Source of the DNA: a virus
Reading direction: 5' to 3' (one strand)
IMG/VR virus record: IMGVR_UViG_3300042888_001347
Span: 1-34,495 of that record
DNA length: 34,495 nucleotides
Below are positions 1-8,678 of this stretch, in pieces (positions within the stretch are counted from its first letter, which is position 1; each line of letters opens with the position of its first letter). The notes under the pieces were generated by a model. It saw only the letters and a program-made list of their open reading frames with translations, searched no databases and had not been told where the DNA came from. The position numbers and the translations under genes were made by a program.

Positions 1-78
1 GCTGCTAACGCGTCGGACGAGATCCTCTTCGCAGTCTTTGCTCGCATGGGTAAGGCGGTTGAGCAGGCGGGAAAATAA
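1..78 (+). CDS. Tail assembly chaperone (lambda G-like), 3' fragment
   Basis: This is the 3' end of the gene that starts at 34192 at the other end of the window; position 1 is the first base of codon 60 and the TAA stop is at 76-78. It encodes the last 25 residues of an 84-residue protein. The stop directly follows a slippery heptamer, so a fraction of ribosomes should shift to the -1 frame here and make a longer protein. The full annotation is given with the right-hand copy. Confidence 0.75.
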   Translation, partial: AANASDEILFAVFARMGKAVEQAGK

Positions 79-107
79 CAAGGGGGGTTGCCCAATTCTT
101 GGCAACC
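69..107 (+). promoter_or_regulatory. Programmed -1 ribosomal frameshift site
   Basis: A canonical slippery heptamer G GGA AAA lies at 69-75, read in the zero frame as GGA AAA and followed at once by the TAA stop (76-78). After a 10-nt spacer comes a perfect 7-bp stem, GGTTGCC (86-92) with GGCAACC (101-107), around an 8-nt loop. This is the X XXY YYZ plus stem-loop arrangement that makes the lambda G/GT tail chaperones. Shifting back one base opens the reading frame that runs to 332. The identical signal is at 34437-34475 in the repeated end. Confidence 0.85.
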
Positions 108-332
108 TACGGACGGCTCCCCTCAGACTTTGACGGACTAACAGCAATGGGACTCGCGCAGAACATCCCCATGATTGAAGCGCGAAACGCGCTCATGCTC
201 GCGCAGGGTATTGCTATCGCGTTTGGATCGCCCGAGCTGACGGAACACACAATCCGAACCGCTACCGGGGACAACGATCTTGCCTTCCGCGTCCGCATGA
301 GCATGGAACACAACAAGGCGGCAAACCAATGA
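75..332 (+). CDS. Tail assembly chaperone, -1 frame extension (GT-like)
   Basis: This reading frame has no convincing start of its own: the first candidate is a TTG at 99 inside the loop of the frameshift hairpin, with no Shine-Dalgarno sequence. It is continuous with the -1 frame entered at the slippery heptamer 69-75. The predicted fusion carries the 84 residues of the upstream gene plus 85 residues encoded here, about 169 in total. In lambda-like phages the G and GT proteins coat the tape measure and recruit tail tube subunits, and they are absent from the virion. The downstream gene starts at 329 with an ATGA overlap. The family assignment rests on genome position and the frameshift signal rather than sequence similarity. 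Confidence 0.7.
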   Translation: MTRGVAQFLATYGRLPSDFDGLTAMGLAQNIPMIEARNALMLAQGIAIAFGSPELTEHTIRTATGDNDLAFRVRMSMEHNKAANQ

Positions 333-793
333 CCGTGCAAAGTAATGCGGGCATCTGGATTGCGCTGCGTGATGAGATCCGTAATTGGATGTCCGCGAAC
401 AACTACGGGGATGCCGTCTATGTGGCGGAGAAGCCCGGAGACGAGATGCTTGCCCAGTATGCGGTACAGATCGTCCCAAGCGGCGACGCTGCCCTGCACC
501 CTCGTAGCGGCGTTGGTCTGCTTGAGTCAACGATTCAGATCACGGTCTGGTGGCGCGGCCTGTTTGACAACACCAACCGGGCTACCGAGCGCATTGCCGG
601 GGATGAGGGAATTGAGCAATTCATTGACGGGCTACGCACGCTTCTGATCCAGAACACGCTCGGCGGTCGGCTGACCATCCCGCTCACATGGCGTAGCGGT
701 GGGCAGATCGAAGCGGTAGACGAGGCGGTCGGCTGGATGCGTGGAACCGAGACTTTCCTGTGCGCGTTTGAAATGACATGGGAGGTTCAATAA
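329..793 (+). CDS. Putative tail terminator / tail completion protein
   Basis: A 154-residue protein whose ATG overlaps the previous stop (ATGA). It starts with a helix that looks like the minor tail 'U-type' proteins (residues about 6-25), followed by alternating beta segments such as TIQITVWW (about 68-75) and a C-terminal FEMTWEV strand. This alpha-beta layout, the size, and the position next to the tail chaperone and tube genes suit a tail terminator (gpU-like) that caps the tube before it joins the head. I cannot confirm this by sequence alone; a generic 'tail completion' call is safer. The stop is shared with the next start (TAATG). Confidence 0.45.
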   Translation: MTVQSNAGIWIALRDEIRNWMSANNYGDAVYVAEKPGDEMLAQYAVQIVPSGDAALHPRSGVGLLESTIQITVWWRGLFDNTNRATERIAGDEGIEQFIDGLRTLLIQNTLGGRLTIPLTWRSGGQIEAVDEAVGWMRGTETFLCAFEMTWEVQ

Positions 794-1557
794 TGCAAGA
801 CCTAGGCAAGATCACTATTGACATCAACGAGGGCGGCGGGTCGTCTGCTGGCGGCGCACCATCTGGATCGGGCGGCAGCGGCGGCGGTGGCGGAATCAAC
901 ATTCAAGCCATGATGTCAGCAGCAGCCAGCGCCCTTAGTTTCGTTGCTAGTGTTGTCAAGAAGGCATTCGACGAAGTCGCTAAGGCAGCGCGATACATCT
1001 ACGACTCCTTGATGCGCTTGCATTCGTTCATCATGGGCTTTGCGGACGATATCCGTGAGTACAGCCCCGCAATTCAGTTGGCGGAAATGGGAAACGAATT
1101 GGAAATGATGGCGAAGAAGATGCGGATGAGCGCCGTGACGGGTCAATTTGTTGCTGCTCAGATTGTGCAGTCTGGACGAGTTGAGCGAGCCATGTTGGAG
1201 ATTCGCGGGTTTACGGCTTCGCTTGGGGCTATCTTCCTTGAACCAATTACCAAGGCAGTCGCCGACATCCTTGAGAATATTGTTGTTCGTCTTCCTGAAA
1301 TCATTCAAGCCATCTACGAAGCTGCCAAGTCGGGCGGGTTGATGTCCATGAAATTCGGGCAGGCCTTAGTTGAAAATCCAATCTTTGGAATGAGCGGAAT
1401 GGCACTTGGGGCGTGGCTTATTCAGTTTGGCGCTATGGCAATCAATATTTCTAAGAACGTAAAGAAACTAGCCGACCGTGCAGACGCGGAAATGTCCCTT
1501 GATGAATTGAACAAGCCTTTCCTAAACGACCTACGACTCATGGGGGCGCGGATCTAA
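793..1557 (+). CDS. Putative short tail tape measure protein
   Basis: The start at 793 follows GGAGGT and overlaps the preceding stop (TAATG); an ATG at 778 in the same frame is less likely. The 254-residue product has a glycine/serine-rich stretch at residues 13-36 and is otherwise almost entirely helical, with hydrophobic segments around residues 46-55 and 206-220. It sits directly after the chaperone and terminator candidates and before the tail-tip genes, where the tape measure is found in siphophages, and no other gene here fits. At 254 residues it is far shorter than usual tape measures (600 or more), which would mean a very short tail. A different internal tail protein is possible. Confidence 0.45.
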   Translation: MQDLGKITIDINEGGGSSAGGAPSGSGGSGGGGGINIQAMMSAAASALSFVASVVKKAFDEVAKAARYIYDSLMRLHSFIMGFADDIREYSPAIQLAEMGNELEMMAKKMRMSAVTGQFVAAQIVQSGRVERAMLEIRGFTASLGAIFLEPITKAVADILENIVVRLPEIIQAIYEAAKSGGLMSMKFGQALVENPIFGMSGMALGAWLIQFGAMAINISKNVKKLADRADAEMSLDELNKPFLNDLRLMGARI

Positions 1558-3398
1558 TGCCAAGCGATGGAAGCACCTACGTCTCGTTTACGTTTGACTC
1601 AACTACCTACACGCTTCCCTACGCGAACATCTCGGCGTATGAACACAAGCCCGTCTACGCCGAAGACGGCTACACGCTGATCCGATACGAGGTTCACGTT
1701 GCTGGCAGCGCCTTGATTTCTAACGGAACAAGTACCTATACCGATCTTGCGACCCGGTTTCAAAAAGGCACAGGTCGCGTAGACAATGTCTTTGTCAGCG
1801 TAACAACGCCAGAGGGTACGGAAAACCTCCTCGACATCAGCCACCCCGACACCATGCGCGGCCCGTTAATGTCAATTACGGTGACGGAAATTAGCGGCCG
1901 CCGCGCTTGTATTGTCAACTTCACCATTTCGGCGGCGTTGGCGCTAGACGGGAACTCACAAGAACCAAGCCCGTACCCAATTCTTTCGCACCGCTGGACA
2001 TCTCGATTTGCCCTTGACGCTGGTGGGCATATCACGCGCACGGTGTCGGGCGTGTTGGTGGTTGACCTTGCAGCAACTGGGACAACAGCTACGGCTGCCA
2101 TAAGCGGATCATCCGCAGCAGTAAGCGGCAAGGCTCCTTACGCGGATTTGTTCCGCCGAGCGATTCTTCCGATTGCCCCGGGCGTAGGGAATTGGCGGCG
2201 TGAGTCTCAGACCTATGCCTACAACGAGGCGGGCAATTCGCTCATCTACGAGATCACCGATTCACAGGCTCGGACGGCTTTGCCTGATGCCGCGTTCGCT
2301 GGTACGGCTGAATTCACTTACGAGCGCAATGCAAATATGTTGTCATGGGGGCAACTGCGTTTCTCATGCGACCTAGAGGGAGCGGTCAACGGCGATGTCC
2401 GGAGTTTGATTTGGGCGGCCGTGGTTCTTGCTCAGTCGCGCATCATTTTTGCTCGCTGCAAGATCATGCGGATAGTGGTGACCGAGCAGGATATGCTCAA
2501 GAAGGCCAAGATCCGATTTGAGATGGACGCGCTTTCCCCAGCGATTGCTGCGGACGTGGCTGGCGTTTCGTCTTACGCCGTTCCGCTTGCCCAGATTGTT
2601 GGTAAGTCCTTTGGCGTAGGTCGCACTTGCCCAGCCCTTCCCGACCCGTACAGCCCCTACAACGGCGTTGCTGGTGTCCCGCATTGGGTAGACAATGAGA
2701 CAAGCGCAAAGACACAGACCACCCAGACCATAGCGGTTGCGTCATGTATTGCGGTCATCAATGAATATTGCAGCCCGGGAACCCCGACCATCAGTATTGA
2801 GGTTCCGGATACTCAATTCACAACCATTAACGGCGTTATCAATGTCGGCGTGTTTAGTACCGACCAGCCGCTCGCGCAGTTTAATGGCGATGGACAAACG
2901 ACATCCGTAGAGCAGTCCAAGACAACTACGAACGTCAGCACCCAAACGCGGATGCACCGACTGCAAACGCTCTACACCGAAGGCGCTGATTTCGTGTTTC
3001 AGACAGGTAAGGCATCAGTCACGCTAGAAGAGACAACCGTAGTCTCTCGCGTCAATGTCCCACCTGTTCGGACGTTCCGCCCCATCCCCGCTGGCTTTGT
3101 GGTCATCAATGACGACTGGAAGGTCAATCACGGAAACGTCGATCCGGCTGGGCAGCGCACGTTCATTGGGGTCTACACGCGCACGCTTCGCTCGTATGAC
3201 GGCGGCGGCGCAACGAGCTTCGGGTATTCAACCGTAAGCGGTCGCAGACAATGGTGGCCAAGTGGACAAAGCCCCAGCGTTGCCGCTCCTCTTGCCCTTG
3301 GGTACGACCCGCAGAACCAAGTCGATGCAAGCTCGGTGCTTTCGCTTGGAAGCAACGCGCAGGCATACCAAGTCGGCACGCCACAGGACTACGCGTAA
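1557..3398 (+). CDS. Tail-tip / baseplate structural protein
   Basis: A 613-residue, beta-rich protein (many alternating Thr/Ser/Val strands) that begins with a TAATG overlap. Residues 1-370 look like an N-terminal tube- or hub-type beta domain; residues 400 onward are Thr/Ser-rich and resemble a fibre-like extension. No signal peptide or membrane segment is visible. Gene order (tape-measure candidate, then this gene, then another large beta protein, then a tailspike) suggests a distal tail or hub component made late in infection. I do not recognise a named family. It ends in TAATG, coupling it to the next gene. Confidence 0.5.
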   Translation: MPSDGSTYVSFTFDSTTYTLPYANISAYEHKPVYAEDGYTLIRYEVHVAGSALISNGTSTYTDLATRFQKGTGRVDNVFVSVTTPEGTENLLDISHPDTMRGPLMSITVTEISGRRACIVNFTISAALALDGNSQEPSPYPILSHRWTSRFALDAGGHITRTVSGVLVVDLAATGTTATAAISGSSAAVSGKAPYADLFRRAILPIAPGVGNWRRESQTYAYNEAGNSLIYEITDSQARTALPDAAFAGTAEFTYERNANMLSWGQLRFSCDLEGAVNGDVRSLIWAAVVLAQSRIIFARCKIMRIVVTEQDMLKKAKIRFEMDALSPAIAADVAGVSSYAVPLAQIVGKSFGVGRTCPALPDPYSPYNGVAGVPHWVDNETSAKTQTTQTIAVASCIAVINEYCSPGTPTISIEVPDTQFTTINGVINVGVFSTDQPLAQFNGDGQTTSVEQSKTTTNVSTQTRMHRLQTLYTEGADFVFQTGKASVTLEETTVVSRVNVPPVRTFRPIPAGFVVINDDWKVNHGNVDPAGQRTFIGVYTRTLRSYDGGGATSFGYSTVSGRRQWWPSGQSPSVAAPLALGYDPQNQVDASSVLSLGSNAQAYQVGTPQDYA

Positions 3399-5182
3399 TG
3401 AGCGTACAGGCGTACATCACCGCAGGGCAGACGATCATCCCCGTCCTCTTGCCTGACGCTGTCATGCAGGACACGGCGCGGCAGATCGGCATACCCGAGG
3501 CTGACCTGTTCTCGGTTGATGTCCCGGTCGGGATGACCCAGCACACCCGCGCCAGTTTCCTGATTGCCTCGACTCAGGTAGCGGCGCTGTTTGCAAGCGT
3601 TACCGTTTCCCTGACCCTTGAAGATTCAAGCGGCTTTTCGGTGGTGATTAGCGGCTTGTACGCCCGCCCTCCGCAGCCGTTCTATTGGACGCAGCAGGGC
3701 GGCGCGGTGTTGGTGGAATTGGTGGACGAGCGTTGGTACTGGCAATTCTCATCGGCGGCCGTCCTTGGTATCGCCCTCGCCCAAACGTGGTCGTCCGATG
3801 GTCGCTGGCAGGTCAATGACGCGACCGCCGTTACCCCGATTACGACCTACACCGAACTCCTTGCACAGATCAGCACGGCGGCAAGTGGCGACAACCTGAC
3901 CGCCCCTATCGGGTTTACCGTGCAAAGCCCGGAGTACATGAGGCGCTTGAGCGACCTGTACGGCTCCCCGAACGTCAGCCTCGCTATGGTGCTTGATGCG
4001 GTCGCGGTGGCAAATCAACAGATCATCGTGAGCGACGGGTCGGTGACTCGATTCATTTCCCGGTCAACTCTCAAGCCGCAGTACAACCTCAAAATGCTTG
4101 GCTACAAGATGGCGATGCGGGGAGGGATGCAGCCTGTCAACGGCGCAGCATCTAGTACCGACGCGCTAGTTTCCCTCTACAACGCGACGGGGTATCAAGC
4201 CCGCGCCCCGTTGACCTGTAGCACCGTGTTCCCCCAGCGCATGGTTGAGGGGCTGACCTACTACGACAACTGCACCCTTGCTAATGTCCCCGCCGTTGGG
4301 CAGAGTTTCACCACGAACCAAGTCTACGCGGCAGGGTCGGCGGCGACCTTTACCCGCGCCCCGAACGACATTGGCGCGGCGTACATCACGGACGCGTCTA
4401 TTGTGGTGCAGGACAGCACTGGGGCGGTCTTGACCACTAGCCCGGGTTGGAACCCGACCACCCTCTCGACCAAGATCCGGGACGACTACGCCTCCCGGAA
4501 CTCAAACATCCCCTTTGGGCGGACGGTGTGGGCTGGGTGGATTCCGTGGTATTCGACCCCTACGTCAACCATCGGGCAGCTTGGGAACGTCTCTTACCGC
4601 CTAGCGGTCATTGATGGGGAGTGGTCACCCTACACCATCTCCTCGGCGGACGAAACCGACTGGCGCTTCGGGTTGCAGGGAACGAGCTGGAACGATCCAA
4701 GGGACATCATTACCGCCAAGGGCAACGCGCAGGCGTACCGCAACTGCGTTGGGGCGACCATCATCGACGTTCCACCGCCCATGTGCCGCTCTTTCCCGGC
4801 TCGGATCACCAATCATGAGTATTACGGCAACTGGCGCTGGGCGTATTCGTTCGTGGAAGTCGAGCCGAACCCGACCGTAGGCGCTACCCCGAGCGTCTCT
4901 ATTGGGGCATACGCCCGTACCGCAGGCGGGGCAATAGTCGCCCGCAACATGGCCGAGAACGGCAACACCAGCCCGACCCGCATTGCGCCCGGGGTGCTTC
5001 AGTCGCACTACAACAACGCGACCGTCGAGGCGCTCCCGATCTGCAACGACACCATCGTTCACATGGTCGAGCAGTTCCCAACGCACACGGATCAAGGAAT
5101 GCCAACTCCTCCTTACGAACCGCAGTATTGGTTCTCAATGCCGAACGCGGTTAAGGTAACTTGCACCGAACAGCAGCCGTAG
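3398..5182 (+). CDS. Minor tail protein, probable tail hub
   Basis: The start is the ATG at 3398 that shares its first base with the preceding stop; an open frame extends upstream to 3251 but overlaps the previous gene heavily. The 594-residue product is beta-rich with several Trp/Tyr clusters (for example FYWTQQGG and WYWQFS near residues 90-115). The position between two structural tail genes supports a role as tail hub or tip protein. There are no catalytic motifs that I recognise. The family is unassigned and the function is inferred from synteny only. Confidence 0.5.
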   Translation: MSVQAYITAGQTIIPVLLPDAVMQDTARQIGIPEADLFSVDVPVGMTQHTRASFLIASTQVAALFASVTVSLTLEDSSGFSVVISGLYARPPQPFYWTQQGGAVLVELVDERWYWQFSSAAVLGIALAQTWSSDGRWQVNDATAVTPITTYTELLAQISTAASGDNLTAPIGFTVQSPEYMRRLSDLYGSPNVSLAMVLDAVAVANQQIIVSDGSVTRFISRSTLKPQYNLKMLGYKMAMRGGMQPVNGAASSTDALVSLYNATGYQARAPLTCSTVFPQRMVEGLTYYDNCTLANVPAVGQSFTTNQVYAAGSAATFTRAPNDIGAAYITDASIVVQDSTGAVLTTSPGWNPTTLSTKIRDDYASRNSNIPFGRTVWAGWIPWYSTPTSTIGQLGNVSYRLAVIDGEWSPYTISSADETDWRFGLQGTSWNDPRDIITAKGNAQAYRNCVGATIIDVPPPMCRSFPARITNHEYYGNWRWAYSFVEVEPNPTVGATPSVSIGAYARTAGGAIVARNMAENGNTSPTRIAPGVLQSHYNNATVEALPICNDTIVHMVEQFPTHTDQGMPTPPYEPQYWFSMPNAVKVTCTEQQP

Positions 5183-5205
5183 TTTGAACTAAGCAAGGAG
5201 CGGAA

Positions 5206-5565
5206 ATGAATCAGCGATGGAACATCATCTTCTCAAGGGGCGGCGAATACCAAGAGACGGTGAGCGTGGGAACGTGGCCGAACACCTACCCCGCCCTCAG
5301 TACGGCTACTGAGTGGCGTTTGACCGTCTCGCAGCCCGACACGACTAGCTTCCTTGTCGCCTCAAGCCTTACAGGGTCGCCGCCCATGATTACCCTGAAC
5401 GTAGCCAAGACGACCGGGACGATCATCGTCCCAGCCGCTACGACCGCCACTATGCCCCTTGGCAGCGCCCGGTATGACCTCGACATCTTCTTCCCTTCCA
5501 GCGTCACTAAGCGGCTTATCTCGCTTGGCGCTGCCCAAGTAAACACCAAAGCAGGAGCAATCTAA
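5206..5565 (+). CDS. Small tail/baseplate protein upstream of the tailspike
   Basis: A 119-residue beta-rich protein preceded by a good ribosome site (AAGGAG, 8 nt before the ATG). It contains a WRLTVSQPD strand and ends in a short strand pattern LDIFFPSS...LISLGAAQV. This layout is like the small N-terminal domains of baseplate proteins that place fibres (BppU-like folds), and the gene is coupled to the tailspike by a TAATG overlap, so an adaptor or chaperone role for that spike is a reasonable guess. No family can be named with confidence. Confidence 0.4.
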   Translation: MNQRWNIIFSRGGEYQETVSVGTWPNTYPALSTATEWRLTVSQPDTTSFLVASSLTGSPPMITLNVAKTTGTIIVPAATTATMPLGSARYDLDIFFPSSVTKRLISLGAAQVNTKAGAI

Positions 5566-8411
5566 TGGCTGACGTAGTCATCAACGTAGGGGCGGTTTCC
5601 GCCATCACCGCTGGAACAGGCTTGACCGGGGGAACGATCACCGGGACGGGAACTATTGCCGCAAACTTTGGTACGTCAGCTGGGACGATCTGCCAAGGCA
5701 ACGATTCGCGGCTTACAACCCCAGTTGCTCCATTAGCGCACGCGAGCAGTCACACGGAAATTGGAAGCGATCCCCTTACCTTGACGCAATCTCAAATTAC
5801 TGGCCTAAGCGCATCTTTTGCCGCCAAAGTGGCAACTACACGGCAGGTCGTTGCTGGCACGGGACTAAGCGGCGGTGGCGCTCTTTCGGCTGATGTCACC
5901 CTTAACACGCTATACGGAACATCCGCTTCAACCGCGTGCGTAGGAAACGATGCTCGACTGAGCAACGCCCGCACCCCAGACACTCATGCAAGTTCACACG
6001 CAACGGGCGGCTCTGATGTCTTGACCCTTGGGCAGGCGCAGATTTCCGGACTAGTTACGGCTCTGTCAAACAAGGCGCTTGGCGCTACGGTTATGACCGC
6101 AGGCACGGGATTGACCGGAGGCGGCGACTTGTCTGCCGCACGTACATTTGCCGTTGACTTTGGCGCGACAAGCACTACGGCGACCGTGGGCAACGATTCG
6201 CGGCTTTCGTTCATTGCCTCTGGGGCGGGCGCAACATCACGCACTTTGCAGAACAAGCTGCGCGACGTGGTCAGCGTGAAAGACTTCGGGGCAACTGGTG
6301 ACGGCTCAACCGATGACACGGTAACAATTCAATTAGCGCTCACGGCTGGAGCCGGGAAAAGTGTGTACTTCCCAACAGGCACTTACATCACAAGTGCGGG
6401 GCTGAATGTTTCACCCAACACCTATGTTTATAGCGATGGCGGGTCGGCTAATATTAGTGTTCAACCAACCGCAAGCGCGGCTACGTTTAACCAAGGACTG
6501 GTACTTACTGGCAGTGGTATTACTATTTCTGGTCTAAAAATTTCCGGGACAAATGAATACAGTTTTGTTATGGGAGCGCGAACTGAATACGCCTCAGCCA
6601 TTTCATTGACCAGCGGAACAGCAAAAGACATAGACATTTTGGATTGTCAAATTTTTGGTTGGGGATGGGGTATGTATCTTCGGCGAGTTTCTAATTGGCG
6701 AATTATTGGAAACAGGTGCTGGGGCGGAGAGCAGACATCTACAACTGTTCCAGTACCAGACAACAGTTGCTGGGACATTTCGGTTGCAAGCAGTTCTGAA
6801 GTCGAGGGCAACAAAGGACGAAGAGGAATCATTGCAAACAATTTCTGTCTGAGTAATGTTGATACTGGTATTGGTGTTGGCGGAAATGGCGCAAGTGACC
6901 AAGACGTTATAATTCATAACAATGTTGTTCAGCCGTTACAGACTGACGGACTAACACCCCTTACCAATTTGAACAACCGAAGTAGATACGGAATAACCAC
7001 TTCATACGTCGGAACCGCCCCTGTTCGTTTTGTGGTGTCTGGAAACATTGTCCGTGATGTTTCGCTGAATGGAATATATGTTCAGGGCAACACCATGCCA
7101 ACTGGAGATGTTGCAATTACGGGAAACATGGTTTCTAATTGTGGATTCAACACTACATACCCAGAATATGCTTCTTTAAAAGGCGGAATTTGGGCACTTG
7201 GCGGGGCTGATTCAATTTCCGGAAACGTGATTGTCGATTGTTACCTTGCTGGAATTGTCTATACGACTTTGCAAGTCGAACCCTCTCCAGCTGGTGTTCA
7301 GTTGCCGCGCAGCGTCATAGGAAACAACAATATTTCTAGAATTCTTACCGATCCGAATGCCGGATCGCCTGCAAGCGGATACGGAGTTTATTTAACGGGT
7401 TACAACAACAGCCGCATTCTGGTATCTGGCAATCGAATTCAAAAGACAGCGCATAATTCTATTAACGGTATTGTCATAAATAATAATGCTGACAATGGAG
7501 GAATTCACATTGTTGGAAATCTAGTTGAGGTTGACCACGCAAAGGGGGCTATTTCTTTGTCTCAAGGCGGAGCCTCAGTCTCTCAATCTTCAATAACTGC
7601 TAACCATATTGTTGGTTCAGACAATTCAACAAACAGCACCTTTAACGCAGGTATAAGAATCAATGGAAAAATCCATTGCGTTGGCAACACAATTAGAAAC
7701 TTCCACCGTGGAATTGAGTCGCAATTTACAGCTCGCGTGCTTGATGTTCAATGCAGTTCAAACGCAATTGCAAATTGTTTCTACGGAATAACTGGGCAAG
7801 ACGAGGCTGGGCCGTGGCTTGTGACCGCAAACACCTTTACCAACGTGACTGGAAGGGAATGTCACGCTTCGCCCTATCAAGGTGTGCTATTCAAATCAAC
7901 CGGAGACAGCCAACCTGCAACAGTGCAAATCACGCGAAATGCCGTGCCAACTACTGGAACATGGGTGGTGGGAGATTATTGCAAAAACACAGCCGTTGCT
8001 GTTGGGCAGCCCAAGGGGTGGTATTGCACCGTAGCCGGAACTGGAGCAGGAGCAACTTGGGTATCTGAAGCAGCCCTTCTATCAGTTGGGAACTATCAAG
8101 GTACGGCTATTCCAACCGTAGGAACGTGGGCTGTTGGAGATCGAGTGTGGAACTCTACTCCTGCTGTTGGATCACCTAAGTCTTGGGTTTGCACTGTCGC
8201 GGGTACTCAGGGAACTTGGGTATCTGAAGGTGAGTTAGAGAGCCCGCTAACCGTTACACAGTTGAATGCGTTACCCGCTGGAGTCAAAGTAGAAGGAGCA
8301 AGGGGCTTCTGCACCGATGCCACCGTCACAACATTTGCATCCACAGTTGCTGGTACAGGATCAAACAATGTACCTGTGTATTACGACGGTTCCGCTTGGA
8401 AAATTGGTTAA
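5565..8411 (+). CDS. Tailspike / tail fibre with pectate-lyase-like beta-helix
   Basis: A 948-residue receptor-binding protein. The N-terminal shaft has three modules of about 81 residues, each opening with AGTGL(T/S)GG (residues 16, 97, 179) and containing GNDSRL/GNDARL and HASSH...GSD motifs. At residues 235-252 VSVKDFGATGDGSTDDT marks the start of a pectate-lyase-3-type right-handed beta-helix, the fold of many depolymerase tailspikes; repeated IxGN-type rungs follow to about residue 740. Near the C-terminus two tandem copies of a GTWxVGD...PKxWxCTVAGT unit occur (about residues 785-885). The middle part (about 6340-7760) is clearly more AT-rich than its flanks, which suggests an exchanged host-range module. 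Substrate and receptor are unknown. Confidence 0.85.
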   Translation: MADVVINVGAVSAITAGTGLTGGTITGTGTIAANFGTSAGTICQGNDSRLTTPVAPLAHASSHTEIGSDPLTLTQSQITGLSASFAAKVATTRQVVAGTGLSGGGALSADVTLNTLYGTSASTACVGNDARLSNARTPDTHASSHATGGSDVLTLGQAQISGLVTALSNKALGATVMTAGTGLTGGGDLSAARTFAVDFGATSTTATVGNDSRLSFIASGAGATSRTLQNKLRDVVSVKDFGATGDGSTDDTVTIQLALTAGAGKSVYFPTGTYITSAGLNVSPNTYVYSDGGSANISVQPTASAATFNQGLVLTGSGITISGLKISGTNEYSFVMGARTEYASAISLTSGTAKDIDILDCQIFGWGWGMYLRRVSNWRIIGNRCWGGEQTSTTVPVPDNSCWDISVASSSEVEGNKGRRGIIANNFCLSNVDTGIGVGGNGASDQDVIIHNNVVQPLQTDGLTPLTNLNNRSRYGITTSYVGTAPVRFVVSGNIVRDVSLNGIYVQGNTMPTGDVAITGNMVSNCGFNTTYPEYASLKGGIWALGGADSISGNVIVDCYLAGIVYTTLQVEPSPAGVQLPRSVIGNNNISRILTDPNAGSPASGYGVYLTGYNNSRILVSGNRIQKTAHNSINGIVINNNADNGGIHIVGNLVEVDHAKGAISLSQGGASVSQSSITANHIVGSDNSTNSTFNAGIRINGKIHCVGNTIRNFHRGIESQFTARVLDVQCSSNAIANCFYGITGQDEAGPWLVTANTFTNVTGRECHASPYQGVLFKSTGDSQPATVQITRNAVPTTGTWVVGDYCKNTAVAVGQPKGWYCTVAGTGAGATWVSEAALLSVGNYQGTAIPTVGTWAVGDRVWNSTPAVGSPKSWVCTVAGTQGTWVSEGELESPLTVTQLNALPAGVKVEGARGFCTDATVTTFASTVAGTGSNNVPVYYDGSAWKIG

Positions 8412-8414
8412 AAC

Positions 8415-8678
8415 ATGACCCTCGAAACCGCATCATCTATCGACCGATGGCTTCGCTTTGCCCAGTTCTTCGTGGCGGTCACGGCTTTGGTGGCCGCGCT
8501 TATCTACGCTGGCAGCCGTTCGGAACGCGACGAGCAACAGACCAAGAGCCTCGAAAGGATGGCTGGCGAGCTGGGCAAGATTCAAGAACTAGCAACCGCT
8601 GGCAACGCACAGATTCAAGTTATTGGGGAGCGCGTGCGCGGGCTAGAAGATCGCGTTACGCGTATCGAGAAGCGTTGA
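8415..8678 (+). CDS. Small membrane protein with coiled coil (lysis-cluster candidate)
   Basis: An 87-residue protein starting 3 nt after the tailspike stop. It has a short N-terminal tail, one transmembrane segment (about residues 16-34, FFVAVTALVAALIYAG) and then a charged coiled-coil domain to the C-terminus (about 36-87). This is the shape of an inner-membrane spanin or a holin-like protein, and its neighbour is a lipoprotein whose TTG start overlaps its stop. The family is not recognised. Topology and neighbourhood give the lysis suggestion; a structural or superinfection role is also possible. Confidence 0.5.
   Translation: MTLETASSIDRWLRFAQFFVAVTALVAALIYAGSRSERDEQQTKSLERMAGELGKIQELATAGNAQIQVIGERVRGLEDRVTRIEKR

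Larger units (their letters stand above)
1..127. repeat. Terminal direct repeat, left copy
   Basis: Bases 1-127 are identical to 34369-34495. The repeat cuts through the 3' end of a tail-chaperone gene and has no features of a biological terminal repeat. A length of 127 equals a k-mer size commonly used by assemblers, so I read it as the overlap of a circular assembly graph. Joining the ends gives a circle of about 34,368 bp and makes the genes at both edges continuous. Confidence 0.95.

Noticed and set aside
99-332. Independent gene starting at TTG 99
   Set aside because: The start lies in the frameshift hairpin loop without a ribosome site; the frame is explained by the -1 shift from the upstream gene.
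5565-8411. Diversity-generating retroelement target in the tailspike
   Set aside because: No reverse transcriptase and no template repeat are visible; the repeats are ordinary shaft modules.
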